Origin: JBEKYH01 sp049511115
Lineage (GTDB): Bacteria; Planctomycetota; Phycisphaerae; Tepidisphaerales; Tepidisphaeraceae
Length of the DNA stretch: 13,800 nt
Reading direction: 5' to 3'
NCBI GenBank assembly: GCA_049511115.1
Contig: JBEKYH010000247.1
Coordinates: 1 to 13,800, forward strand
The translations under genes were made by a program, and so were the position numbers. Position 1 is the stretch's first letter. The number at the start of each line of letters is the position of its first letter. A model generated the notes under the pieces. The model saw only the letters and a program-made list of their open reading frames with translations. It ran no database searches and was not told the origin of the DNA. Positions 1 to 9,300 of this stretch are shown piece after piece.

Positions 1-1
1 G

Positions 2-370
2 GTCGCGGACCATGTGATTCGATACGCGCTGCAGTTCACGCGCCTGACGCGCCGCGGCGAGGGGCAATGCCCGCCGTTCATCAATGAATATGTAAGCTGG
101 GGGGCCGGGCCGCGGGCGAGCCAGCATCTGATTCTGGCCGGGAAGGCGCGGGCGCTGCTCAAGGGGCGATATCATGTGAGCACGGAGGATATTCGGCAGG
201 TGGCGCTGCCGGTCCTGCGGCATCGCATTGTGACGAACTTCAATGCCGAAGCCGAGGGCATCCGCGGCGATACGATTGTTCAAAAACTGGCGGAGTACAT
301 TCCGCGGCAGCAGTTTGAGGCGCTGGATGCGACAGCGGCGCGGATGATGAAGGATGCGCCGGCGGCGTAG
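2..370 (+). CDS. MoxR-family AAA+ ATPase, C-terminal part (5' end outside window)
   Basis: This is the last 122 codons of a MoxR-type AAA+ ATPase, open from the window edge. The visible part is the small helical lid domain. It starts at ADHVIRYALQFTRLTRR and contains a tryptophan-GAGPRASQ sensor-2 motif (98-124) whose arginine normally contacts ATP. This is followed by the MoxR-typical lid helix HLILAGKARALLKGR, then VSTEDIRQVALPVLRHRI. Walker A, Walker B and the arginine finger lie upstream and cannot be checked. Family knowledge: MoxR ATPases act in the cytoplasm with VWA or DUF58 proteins as chaperones that mature or activate other proteins. The DUF58 gene downstream fits this, although a 308-bp gap separates the two. 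The short Ala-rich end (MMKDAPAA) is normal. The family assignment is firm; the client is unknown. Confidence 0.93.
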   Translation, partial: VADHVIRYALQFTRLTRRGEGQCPPFINEYVSWGAGPRASQHLILAGKARALLKGRYHVSTEDIRQVALPVLRHRIVTNFNAEAEGIRGDTIVQKLAEYIPRQQFEALDATAARMMKDAPAA

Positions 371-402
371 CGGCGACGATGAGCTTCTGGCGTATCGAAG
401 AA

Positions 403-443
403 CCCTCACCCCGGCCCTCTCCCTGAGTACATGGAGAGGGTGA
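403..443. repeat. Short palindromic intergenic repeat (REP-like)
   Basis: CCCTCTCC (415-422) pairs with GGAGAGGG (433-440) across a 10-nt loop, and TCA (406-408) can pair with TGA (441-443) outside a bulge. The pattern CCCTCACCCCGGCCCTCTCC with its partner GGAGAGGGTGA resembles dispersed palindromic elements that I recall from many GC-rich bacterial genomes. It lies 33 bp after the MoxR stop codon. No T-run follows the stem, so a standard intrinsic terminator is unlikely, but it could slow polymerase or protect the mRNA 3' end. One copy is visible here, so its repeat status rests on recollection of similar elements. Confidence 0.55.
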
Positions 444-506
444 AAGAGTGGACTACGAAAGATAGACCGGGAATGCCGGCGCGACAGAATCAGCCGGGCG
501 AGAGAT

Positions 507-662
507 ATGCAAAAACGGAAAGCAACGCTTCTGGCACGCGCGGATATTCGAACGCGCCGAGAGCGCCTCGCACGAGAGATTGAGCAATCCGAGCGTGAGT
601 ACAAAGCTGGCAAATGTTCTCCAGCCACGCCGCGTCGGATTATGCGGGAAATTCTGAAGTGA
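507..662 (+). CDS. Possible 51-aa orphan small protein, antitoxin-like C terminus
   Basis: An ATG at 507 opens a 51-codon frame ending in TGA at 660-662, 16 bp before the DUF58 gene. The product is strongly charged: a basic start (MQKRKATLLARADIRTRRER) leads into a helix-like stretch (EIEQSEREYKAGK) and ends CSPATPRRIMREILK. It looks protein-like and resembles the C-terminal parts of small antitoxin-type proteins, but I cannot name a family. A weak GAGAG lies just upstream as the only ribosome-site candidate. The frame stays open back to 444 without an ATG, GTG or TTG, so this could be the remnant of a longer gene. G or C at third positions is about 50%, lower than in the flanking genes, which hints at foreign origin or decay. 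No toxin gene sits beside it. Confidence 0.4.
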   Translation: MQKRKATLLARADIRTRRERLAREIEQSEREYKAGKCSPATPRRIMREILK

Positions 663-678
663 GAGTTGAAGGCGCCGC

Positions 679-1602
679 ATGGCCGAAACCGCCACCGACT
701 ATCGCAAATACCTCGACCCGCGAACGCTGGCGCGCGTGCAATCTCTCGACCTCCGCGCTCGGCTCATCGTCGAAGGCTTGATGGTCGGCATGCACCGCTC
801 GCCCTATCAGGGGATATCCGTCGAATTCGCCCAGCATCGGCAATATGTCCCCGGCGATGACATCCGGCACGTCGATTGGAAAGTCTTTGCCAAGACCGAC
901 AAAATCTACCTCAAGCAATACCTCGAAGAGACCAATCTCCAATTAATCTGTGTGGTGGATGCGTCGGAATCGATGGGGTATGGCTCGATCGGTTCGGGCA
1001 AGGATCGCTGGAGCAAATACGATCATGCAACGGCCGTCGCGGCGGCGCTGTCGTATATGGCGGTGCAGCAGCAGGACTCGGTGGGGCTGGCAATCTTCGA
1101 TCAGGAACTCAAGCGATTTTTCAAGCCGAGCAATTCGCCGGGGCGGTGGAAACTGCTCACCAATGAATTGCAGTTGGTGCCGCGCTTGCGCAAGACGGGC
1201 ACCGGCCGCGTGCTGGAGCAGTTGGCGGAAAAGCTCACGCACCGCAGTCTCGTCGTCATCCTGAGCGATTTCTTCGACGACATCGACGATATCCAGCGCG
1301 GCATGCGCCGGCTGCGATTTCGCAAGCATGAACTGATGGTCTTCCAGATTCTCGACCCGGCGGAGATTGAGTTTCCGTTCGAGGAAGTCACGCTGTTCAA
1401 GGGCCTGGAAGAGGCGGGCGAATTGCTGACTGAGCCGCGGACGTTGCGAGATGCCTATCTGGAACAACTGAACAGGCACACCGAAGCGTTGAAAAAGATG
1501 TGCCGCGGGATGAATAATGATTTTGTGCAGTTGAGCAGCGGCGAGCCGCTGGATGTTTCACTGGGCGCGTTCCTGGGCCGCCGTTCGTCGAGCATTAAAT
1601 GA
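679..1602 (+). CDS. DUF58 domain protein (VWA-like MoxR partner)
   Basis: This 307-aa protein is full length for the DUF58 family. It shows the family signature PGDDIRHVDW at residues 58-67, followed by AKTDKIYLKQYLEE. An intact VWA-type metal-binding (MIDAS) motif DASES lies at 94-98, and the second acidic strand VVILSDFFDD is at 192-201. There is no signal peptide or membrane segment, so it is probably cytoplasmic, where it could bridge the MoxR ATPase to the membrane proteins encoded next. The ATG at 679 is preceded by GAAGG at 668-672 with 6-nt spacing, supporting this start. Its stop codon overlaps the next start as ATGA (1599-1602), which implies translational coupling. Family assignment is confident. 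The role as a MoxR adaptor is inferred from the family and the gene order. Confidence 0.93.
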   Translation: MAETATDYRKYLDPRTLARVQSLDLRARLIVEGLMVGMHRSPYQGISVEFAQHRQYVPGDDIRHVDWKVFAKTDKIYLKQYLEETNLQLICVVDASESMGYGSIGSGKDRWSKYDHATAVAAALSYMAVQQQDSVGLAIFDQELKRFFKPSNSPGRWKLLTNELQLVPRLRKTGTGRVLEQLAEKLTHRSLVVILSDFFDDIDDIQRGMRRLRFRKHELMVFQILDPAEIEFPFEEVTLFKGLEEAGELLTEPRTLRDAYLEQLNRHTEALKKMCRGMNNDFVQLSSGEPLDVSLGAFLGRRSSSIK

Positions 1603-3887
1603 CCCCAATGGTTTGCCTGGCGGTTGGTTTCATCGCTCCCGCGCTGTTCGCCGCGGGCGCGGGGCTGGTCTCGATACCGATTGCGATTCACCTCTTGAAC
1701 CGCCGCCGCCATCGCGTGGTGCAGTGGGCGGCGATGGATTTTCTGCTCAATGCCTTGCGCAAAAACCGCCGGCGGTTGAAATTCGAGAGCATTCTCCTGT
1801 TGCTCACGCGGTGCGCGGTGCTGCTGCTCCTGGGGGCGGCGCTGGCGCGGCCGTTTGGATGCCAGAACAATACCATTGCCTCGCTGGTTGGCCGCCGCTC
1901 GGGGCTGCACGTATTCGTCATCGATAACGGCTATGCGATGGGATATGAGTTTGACCGGCCCAATGCCAAGACGCACCTCGATCAGGCCAAGATCATGGCC
2001 AAGCAGTTGATCAACCGGATGTGGGCGGGGTCGGAAGCGGTAGCCATCATTACCACGGCGGATCAGGCCCCGCCGAAGACCAATTCGGATCAACCCGACG
2101 CTCCCGAGCCAATCCCCGCCCCGACCTACGATCTCGAAGCCGCCAAGGCAATGGTGGATCGCATTGATCTCACCTTTGCGGCGACGGATATGCCGACCGC
2201 GTTGGAGCGGGCCAAGCGCGTGGCGGCGGCGGCGACGGATTTGCCGAATAAGTCGCTGTACATTCTGGACGATTCCACGCGGCATGTCTGGGCGGGGCCG
2301 CATTCGGGTGGTTTGGCGCAACTGGGGCAGGATTTGGCCAAGGCGTATCCCACGGCCATCACCCATTACAACCTGGGCGTTGCCAATGAGTTCAATCCGG
2401 CGGTCATGGAAATCACCGCGGCGCAGCGGCTGAATACGCTGGTGGGGGATTTCCCGGATAGTTTTGTGGCCCACCTTCGTGCTTTTGGCGACGGGCCGGA
2501 TTCGCAGCTTCGCTGGAAGATCGATGACGCCCAGGTGACCGACAGCAACGACTCGAACAATTTGCACCTGGACACCGCTGATCACCCCGCGACACTTGGC
2601 CGCGCGCCGTTCACGACCGGTGGGCCGCACGTCGTCAGCGCGGCGCTCACATCGACTGATCGGATCACCTGCGACGATACGCGCTGGCACGTGGTCAACG
2701 TGGCGTCGGATTTGAAAATGCTGATTGCCGAAGGGGACCAGCAGGTTGGTTCAGGCGGAGGTTCGGGGCTTTATTTGCAGGCGGCTCTTGATCCAGACGC
2801 CGATCCGGCCGATGCACTGGCGAAGAAGAACCGGCTGGTCAACATCGAGACGTGCAGCGATTTGGAACTGGAGACGCGGCCGCTGGGCGATTACCGGTGC
2901 ATCGCGTTGTGCGATGTCGGGCGGATCACCGAAACGGAAGCGGCGCGGCTGGAGAGTTTTGTTTCCGCCGGCGGGGCACTGTGGGTGTTCATGGGGCCGC
3001 AGGTCACTTCGGACAATTACAATGCAACCTTGCTGAAGCATCATCTTTTGCCAGGCCCATTGGCGGCGAAGATCAGTACATCGGTCGGACCCAACGGGAC
3101 GAACGACGGCGTGCGGTTTGATTTTGATCCGGCGCGGCCGGTGCATCCGATCCTCCACGAGTTTTACCAGGCGCAGGGGAGTGGGCTGGACACCGCGCGA
3201 GTTTACGGCTATTGGCAGGTGGATATCCCGGCCAACAGTCCCGTCGAGCGCATTTTGAACTATCAAGCTCTTCCCGGCACCAATCGCGAGGATGCCGCGT
3301 TTACGGTTCACTCGGTGGGTCGCGGCCGCGTGGTTTTCTGCTCGACCACCGCGGACGCCAATGACGAATGGACGGCGTTTCCAGCCAAGAAGGCGTTTCC
3401 TGAGGTCATGCTTTCTTTGTTCCTGGGGACGGTCAGCACCGATGACGATTGGATGAACCTGACGGTCGGCGATGCGGTCCACCCGCCGGCGAGCGTGAAA
3501 ATGACGACGGCCCCGCAACTCCACGACGCCGCGGGGCATGATTATCCGCTGGTGGCGGCGCAGACGGACGATGGGCCGGCGTATCGAAGCGACCCGCTGA
3601 CCAAGCCGGGCGTTTATACGCTGGTGACCGACACGGCGTCGTACCCAATAGCCGTCAATGTCCCGACGGAAGAGGCGGACACGCGGCTGATGGATTCCCT
3701 TTCCATTCGCAAAGTGCTCGGCGACATTAATGTAGACTTCCAGCAGGACGCGATTCCCCACGAGGAAACCGCCCAGGCCAACGAGGGGAAGGATTTCGGC
3801 TGGTCGATTATGCTGGCGGTGCTGTGCCTGGCCGCGGCCGAGAGCTTTATGGCCATGAAATTCGGCCGCTTTAAGAGGAAGACCTGA
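1599..3887 (+). CDS. BatA-like membrane protein with degenerate VWA domain
   Basis: This 762-aa membrane protein begins with the BatA-type N-terminal double-membrane-segment domain. A first segment at about residues 8-30 leads into the hallmark IHLLNRRRHRVVQWAAMDFL (30-49), and a second segment spans about 65-86. A VWA-like domain follows, but its metal site reads DNGYA (109-113) instead of DxSxS, so metal binding is probably lost. Around residues 420-470 there is an amidotransferase-like fold (CIALCDVGRITETEAARLESF, GGALWVFMGPQ) with no catalytic cysteine. A C-terminal segment (DFGWSIMLAVLCLAAAESF) anchors the end, leaving most of the protein outside the cytoplasm by inference. The start overlaps the DUF58 stop and has no clear ribosome site, as expected for coupled translation; a second ATG lies nine bases on. 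Family knowledge: BatA-type proteins occur next to MoxR and DUF58 genes in many phyla. Confidence 0.88.
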   Translation: MTPMVCLAVGFIAPALFAAGAGLVSIPIAIHLLNRRRHRVVQWAAMDFLLNALRKNRRRLKFESILLLLTRCAVLLLLGAALARPFGCQNNTIASLVGRRSGLHVFVIDNGYAMGYEFDRPNAKTHLDQAKIMAKQLINRMWAGSEAVAIITTADQAPPKTNSDQPDAPEPIPAPTYDLEAAKAMVDRIDLTFAATDMPTALERAKRVAAAATDLPNKSLYILDDSTRHVWAGPHSGGLAQLGQDLAKAYPTAITHYNLGVANEFNPAVMEITAAQRLNTLVGDFPDSFVAHLRAFGDGPDSQLRWKIDDAQVTDSNDSNNLHLDTADHPATLGRAPFTTGGPHVVSAALTSTDRITCDDTRWHVVNVASDLKMLIAEGDQQVGSGGGSGLYLQAALDPDADPADALAKKNRLVNIETCSDLELETRPLGDYRCIALCDVGRITETEAARLESFVSAGGALWVFMGPQVTSDNYNATLLKHHLLPGPLAAKISTSVGPNGTNDGVRFDFDPARPVHPILHEFYQAQGSGLDTARVYGYWQVDIPANSPVERILNYQALPGTNREDAAFTVHSVGRGRVVFCSTTADANDEWTAFPAKKAFPEVMLSLFLGTVSTDDDWMNLTVGDAVHPPASVKMTTAPQLHDAAGHDYPLVAAQTDDGPAYRSDPLTKPGVYTLVTDTASYPIAVNVPTEEADTRLMDSLSIRKVLGDINVDFQQDAIPHEETAQANEGKDFGWSIMLAVLCLAAAESFMAMKFGRFKRKT

Positions 3888-3890
3888 CGC

Positions 3891-6335
3891 GTGCATCGAT
3901 TCCTGGAAATGCTCTTTGGACTGGATAAAGGCTTCCTCAGCCAGAAGGGGGAGTGGTCGCTCCAGTTCAATCCGCAATGGCCGTTCCAGGAGGCGATGTC
4001 TTCGGTCGGCGGGGCGACGTTTTACAATTTGATCCTGGTGATCGCGGGCGTGCTGCTGGTGGTTTACGTCTATCGCCGCGAGGGCAAATCCACGGCGGTT
4101 CGCACGTCGCTGGCGGCTTTGCGCGGGCTGTTGCTGCTGGTGCTGTTGCTGCTGCTGAACCGGCCGGTGCTGGTGCTGGAGAATGATCGCAAGGAGCCGT
4201 CGGTGGTGGCGGTGATGATGGACGACACGCTGAGCATGAGCGTGCCGGATGTGCGGGTGACGCCGCAATCGCCGGCGATTTCGCGGTTGCAGGCGGCGCA
4301 GAACCTGTTCCTTGATGACAACCAGGAACTATTGAAGAAGCTCAACGAAGTTCACAACCTGAAGATCTATCGCTTTGGGCCGGACGCGCAGAGCGTGGCG
4401 AGCGTTGATTCCGCCGATGATTTGCTCAATGCGGGCGGGCGCATTTCGGCCCTCAAGGCGGACGAGGACGGCACACAAGTCGTCAAATCGCTGCAAACGG
4501 TATTGAATGAATTGCAGGGCCAGCGATTGGCCGGCGTGGTGATCCTCACCGACGGGAAGGACGTGCCCGTGCGCGAGCGGCCGGAGTTCATCAGCGAAAT
4601 CCGCGGGAAATTCAGCGTGCCGATCTATACGGTTCCCATCGGCCAGGATGTTCCGCCCAAAACGGTGAACGTGGACAAGCCGGATTATGAATCCAGCGCG
4701 TTCGTGGACGATTACACGGTCGTCAAATTCGCCGTGCGGGCGACTGGATTTGAAGCGAATCACGTCGTCAAGGTGACATTAAAGAACAAGAAGGACGGCC
4801 TGCCGGTTTTGGATGAGAGCGGTCAGCCGGTGAGCGTGGACGTGACCCTGCCCGACGATAAGCCGGTGCCGGTTGAATTGTCATTCATGCCGGCGCTGGC
4901 GCTGGGGCTCAATCCCCATCGGCTGCCCGCGGAGCTTCCGCCGGAGGATCGGGCGGTTGACTTAGTCGTTGAAGCGGCCCGTCAGCCGGGCCAGATCAAC
5001 CCGGACGACAGCGTGCGCGATGTTTCCATTCAGGTGCTTGATACGCAGATTCACGTTTTATTCGTGGACGGCTATCCGCGCTGGGAATACCGGTACATCA
5101 AGAATTCGCTGATCCGCGACAAGACGATGAAGGTCAACTGCCTGTTGACCAGCGCTGATCCGTCGTTTGTGCAGGAATCGAGCGCGGATGTTCCGCCGCT
5201 GGATGCGTTCCCGGCGACGCTCGATCAGTTGCTGCAATATGACGTGGTTCTATTCGGCGATGTGGATCAGCACGAATTCACCGACGCCCAGCTTCAATTG
5301 ATCAGCGATTTCGTCTCCAAGCGCGGCGGCGGCTTTGGAATGATTGCCGGGCCGCGCTACGCGCCGTCGAGCTATCGCAACACGCCGATACAGCCGATCC
5401 TGCCGGTGGATATCACGCGCGTCGAGCCGGACGAAGAAGTGGGGATTATTACCGATGGCTTCCGGCCGGTTCTTACGGCCGACGGGCTGATCAGCTCGAT
5501 CTTCCGGTTTTATCCGAGCAAGGACGACAATCTGAAGTATGTCCAGCAGCTTTCGCCGCCGCTGTTCTGGTATTGCCGCAATGTCGTCGCCAAGCCGCAG
5601 GCGACGGTCCTGGCGGAGCATCCGACGGATACCTCGCCGGACAGTTCACGAAAGGCGCCGCTGCTGGTGGTCAGCCAGTTCGGGGCGGGCCGCACGCTCT
5701 TTTCGGCCATCGACGATTCCTGGCGCTGGCGCTTTTATACCGGTGAGAACATTTATAACGCTTACTGGGTCCAGCAGATCCGTTACCTCGCCCGCAACCG
5801 CAAGCTGGACGAGCGGAACGTGACCTTTGAGCCGAGCCAGTCGGAATACCAGTTGGGCCAGCAGGTGGGGCTGGACATGAACATCCTTAACCCGCGGCTG
5901 GTGCAGGACCTATCGGGGCAGATTCCCGTCGACATCCTCGACGCTACGGGGCAGCCCGTGAAGCGCGTCATCCTGAACAAACTGGAGAATTCGACGAAAT
6001 ACTCGGTTTCCTGGACGGCCGACTCGCTGGGGCGGTTTACCGCCCGGCTCCCGCCCATCGGGGATGGGCCGGCGATGGACCGGCCCTTTGTCGTGAAGTC
6101 GCCGCAGTTGGAATTGGAATCGCCGGTGGTGGACCATTCGCTTTTAAGCAGCCTCGGCCGGCAGGTCGATCTTAATGCAGCCCGCGACGAATTGCCTAAG
6201 ATGCTTCATAGTGCCGCTCGGATCATTCCCGTGGAAATGAGCCGCCCGCTCTGGGCCGCGCCGCTGGCGCTGATCATTTTCACGGTGCTGATTACGGCGG
6301 AATGGGTCTTCCGTAAGCTCTACGGTATGCTATAA
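3891..6335 (+). CDS. VWA and amidotransferase-like domain membrane protein
   Basis: This 814-aa protein has two N-terminal membrane segments (about residues 44-61 and 74-89). A VWA domain follows with a near-canonical metal site DDTLS (111-115) and the strand GVVILTDGKD (215-224). After an Ig-like middle region (about 255-385) comes the motif LFVDGYPRWEYRYIKNSLIR (390-409), which I associate with planctomycete proteins of this class. It opens a class I amidotransferase-like fold. Where the nucleophile elbow GxCxG would sit, this protein has GFGMIAGPRY (481-490), so it lacks the cysteine and is probably a binding module. A final membrane segment spans about 786-806. The GTG start at 3891 is chosen because GAGGA lies at 3875-3879 and the upstream gene ends only 3 bp before; an in-frame ATG at 3909 is the alternative. 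It probably forms a membrane complex with its neighbour. Confidence 0.87.
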   Translation: MHRFLEMLFGLDKGFLSQKGEWSLQFNPQWPFQEAMSSVGGATFYNLILVIAGVLLVVYVYRREGKSTAVRTSLAALRGLLLLVLLLLLNRPVLVLENDRKEPSVVAVMMDDTLSMSVPDVRVTPQSPAISRLQAAQNLFLDDNQELLKKLNEVHNLKIYRFGPDAQSVASVDSADDLLNAGGRISALKADEDGTQVVKSLQTVLNELQGQRLAGVVILTDGKDVPVRERPEFISEIRGKFSVPIYTVPIGQDVPPKTVNVDKPDYESSAFVDDYTVVKFAVRATGFEANHVVKVTLKNKKDGLPVLDESGQPVSVDVTLPDDKPVPVELSFMPALALGLNPHRLPAELPPEDRAVDLVVEAARQPGQINPDDSVRDVSIQVLDTQIHVLFVDGYPRWEYRYIKNSLIRDKTMKVNCLLTSADPSFVQESSADVPPLDAFPATLDQLLQYDVVLFGDVDQHEFTDAQLQLISDFVSKRGGGFGMIAGPRYAPSSYRNTPIQPILPVDITRVEPDEEVGIITDGFRPVLTADGLISSIFRFYPSKDDNLKYVQQLSPPLFWYCRNVVAKPQATVLAEHPTDTSPDSSRKAPLLVVSQFGAGRTLFSAIDDSWRWRFYTGENIYNAYWVQQIRYLARNRKLDERNVTFEPSQSEYQLGQQVGLDMNILNPRLVQDLSGQIPVDILDATGQPVKRVILNKLENSTKYSVSWTADSLGRFTARLPPIGDGPAMDRPFVVKSPQLELESPVVDHSLLSSLGRQVDLNAARDELPKMLHSAARIIPVEMSRPLWAAPLALIIFTVLITAEWVFRKLYGML

Positions 6336-6366
6336 CTGCCGTCGCGGTACTGCATCGGGGCCTTCT

Positions 6367-9300
6367 ATGTCTCAGACCGTCCTTCTTAATTCCCTCGCCA
6401 ATGTTCGTCGGCGAGTTCGTCTCTTAGGTCTGGTTCACGGGATGGGCCTGTTGCTGGCGGCGGCGGTTGGGCTGCTGCTGGCGACCGTGTTCCTGGATTA
6501 CGTTCTGAACCTGCCGCCGGTTCCGCGGCTGGTTTTGATTCTCGCTTCCGTGGGCGGCGTGGGTTATGTCGGCGCGCGGTGGATTGTGCGCCCTGTCTTA
6601 GCCAAACTGCGCCTTAGCGATGTTGCCGGGCGAATTGAGCAGACCTTTCCTGTTTTCGACGACCGCCTTCGGAGCGTGATTGATTTTTCGGGCAAGCCCA
6701 ACGATGAATCCGAGGCGATGAAGCGGCGCGTGGTGGCGCAAGCCGTTGACATGGCGCAGAATGTGAACCTTTCCGCGGTGGTGCGGCCGCAGCCGGCGCT
6801 GGGGGCGCTGGGGCTGGGAGCGGGGGCGGTGGTTGTCTGCCTGATCCTGGCGATGCTGGCCGGGCCGGAATTTCTCACGGTCGCGGTGGGGCGATTGCTC
6901 ACGCCGTTTGCGGCGCACGCGTGGCCCAAGCGCACGCAAATCGCTCTGGTGGGACAGGTGCCCCAGCGCGTTCCCGCGGGGACGCCGGTGGAAGTGCGAA
7001 TCAAGCTGGTGAAAGGCGACAAGCCCTCGGCCAAGGCGATTATTTTGTATCGCTATGACGATGGCGGCCCGGTCGAACAGGAAATGATGAGCCGCGACAG
7101 CGACGGCTCTTACACGGCTAATCTCGATGCGCGACTGGAACCGGGCAAAACAGCCGGCTTGATGACCGTGTGGATGACCAGCGGCGACGACGGCAAGGAA
7201 CTGCCGCGCATTCAGGTTGTGCCGCCGATGGCGATCAAGCAGGTGCAGGCGGTGGTGACGCCGCCGAGTTACGCGGATCTTCCGCCGGTGACGCTTGATC
7301 TTTCGGCCGCGCCGGCGACGGTTACCGAGCGCAGCGGCGTGGCGCTGGAAGTCACATTCACGCGGCCGCTCTTGGCTGGGCAGCCGATCCAGCTTGAGGC
7401 GATTGATCCGCAGACGCCGCTGCCGACGCTTGTCTGGGATCCGGTTACTCCGGGCGCGACGACGGCGATCGGGCATTACCTCGCCAAGCAGCCGGCGCAT
7501 TTCAAAATACTGGGCACCGATGAGGATCACTTCACCAACACCGGGATCGAGGAATACCAGATTCTGACCCGGCCGGATTCGATTCCGACCGTGCAGTTCG
7601 AGCAGCCGGTGCGCAATGAAGAAACGCTGGCGTCGGCCACGATTCCGATTCAGGCGATGGCGCAGGATGATTTTGGCATCAAGACGCTGCAGTTGGTTGT
7701 TCATCGCGTTTCCGGTGGAACGGGTTCAACGTCGGACAATAAGACGTGGACGCTTCCGCTGGTGGAGGCGGCCAAGCCGGCGTCCGATGCGGTGAGCTGG
7801 ATCAAGCTGGATTCCAACGCCGAGCGGACGCGCTTCCGGGCCAACTGGGATTGGCAGCTATCCAAGCTCGACGGGGCGGCGCTCAAGCCCGGCGATGAAT
7901 TGGAGTTTTATCTCCAGGTGCAGGACAACTACGAAGACGAGCAGGGGAATCCGCACAAGCCGCAATTCTCCGAATCCGGCCGCTTGCGGCTGACCATTAT
8001 CAGCCTCGATCAACTGACCGAGCAGTTGAATAACGAACTGAGCCAGCTTCGCGGGCAGGTGGATGAGACGCGCAAGCAGAATGAGGCCCTGCGCGCCGGC
8101 GTGCGCAATCTGGCGCAGGACACGCAGAACAAGACGACGCTGGACCGGGCCGACCGGGCGGCGGCGAATCAACTGGCCAACGATCAAAGCGCCGCCGCGA
8201 GCCAGACGCGGCAGATCGCCCAGAAGCTCAGCGACATGCTCAATCGCATCAATCGCAATCAAACACCCAATGCGGATCAGCCCCAGGCGCTGCGCGATCT
8301 GACCGCCAACATCGCCGATGCGCAGCGGCTATTGAATGACGCGGCGGAGAATCGGATGCAGGATGCGGCGGCGCGGCTGAGCCAGATGGCGAATACGCCG
8401 TCGTCGGATCAGCAGCCGTCGAATGGCGAGGCGGCGCTGCAGCCGGCGCAACAGGGGCAGCTTGCTCCGGATAATGCGGACCAGCAGCAGAACCAGAACC
8501 CCCAGAATATGGCGGCGGGAGCGGCCAATCGCCAGCAGACGGCGTCGGATGCGCAGAATAATTCGGCCCAGAATCCGTCGAATCAGGGCCAGCAGAATCA
8601 GGGCCAACAGAATCAAGGGCAGCAGAATCAGGATCAAAATGCCCAGGCCAACGCGCAGCAGCAGCAATCGCGCCAAGGCAGCGGCCAGCAGGCGCAGAAC
8701 CAGAACGCGCAGGCTAACGCAGATCAGCAATCGCGCCAGAACAGCGGGGATCAGAATCAGGGCCAGAATCCGCAGGCCAACGCGGATCAGCAATCCGGCC
8801 AGCAAAGCCAGGGTCAGCAGAATCAGGACCAGCAGAACGGGCAAAATGCCCAGGCCAATGCCGGGCAACCATCCGGACAGAATAATCAAGGGCAGGCGAA
8901 CCAAGGGCAGCAAAATCAGGGACAACAGAATCAGGGTCAGAACGCGCAGGCGAATGCCGGGCAGCAGGGACAACAGAATCAGGGACAACAAGGACAGCAA
9001 GGCCAGCAGGGTCAACAAGGCCAGCGTGGCCAGCAGAACCAGGGCCAAAATGCCCAGGCCAATGCGGGACAGCAAGGCCAGCAGAATCAAGGTCAGGCTA
9101 ATCAGGGCCAGCAAAACCAGGGACAGCAGAATCAAGGTCAAAATGCTCAGGCTAACGCCGGGCAACAATCGGGCCAGCAAGGGCAACAGGGTCAGAATGC
9201 GCAGGCGAATTCCGGACAGCAAGGTCAGCGGAATCAAGGTCAGGGTCAAGGCCAGCAGAATCAAGGACAACGCGGCCAGGGACAAAACGCCCAGGCGAAT

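Noticed and set aside
403..443. Palindrome considered as an intrinsic terminator
   Set aside because: No T-run follows the stem; the bases after it are GAAAGAGTGG-like.
1455..2690. A 411-codon minus-strand frame
   Set aside because: It lies antisense to the DUF58 and BatA-like genes, is low-complexity Arg/Gln/His-rich and crosses a coupled gene junction.
2751..4268. A 505-codon minus-strand frame
   Set aside because: It lies antisense to two well-supported membrane protein genes; its His/Gln/Arg-rich composition is typical of a GC-rich shadow frame.
6336..6366. Gap before the giant gene considered as a promoter or terminator
   Set aside because: Only 31 bp, with no convincing -35/-10 pair and no hairpin plus T-run; co-transcription is simpler.
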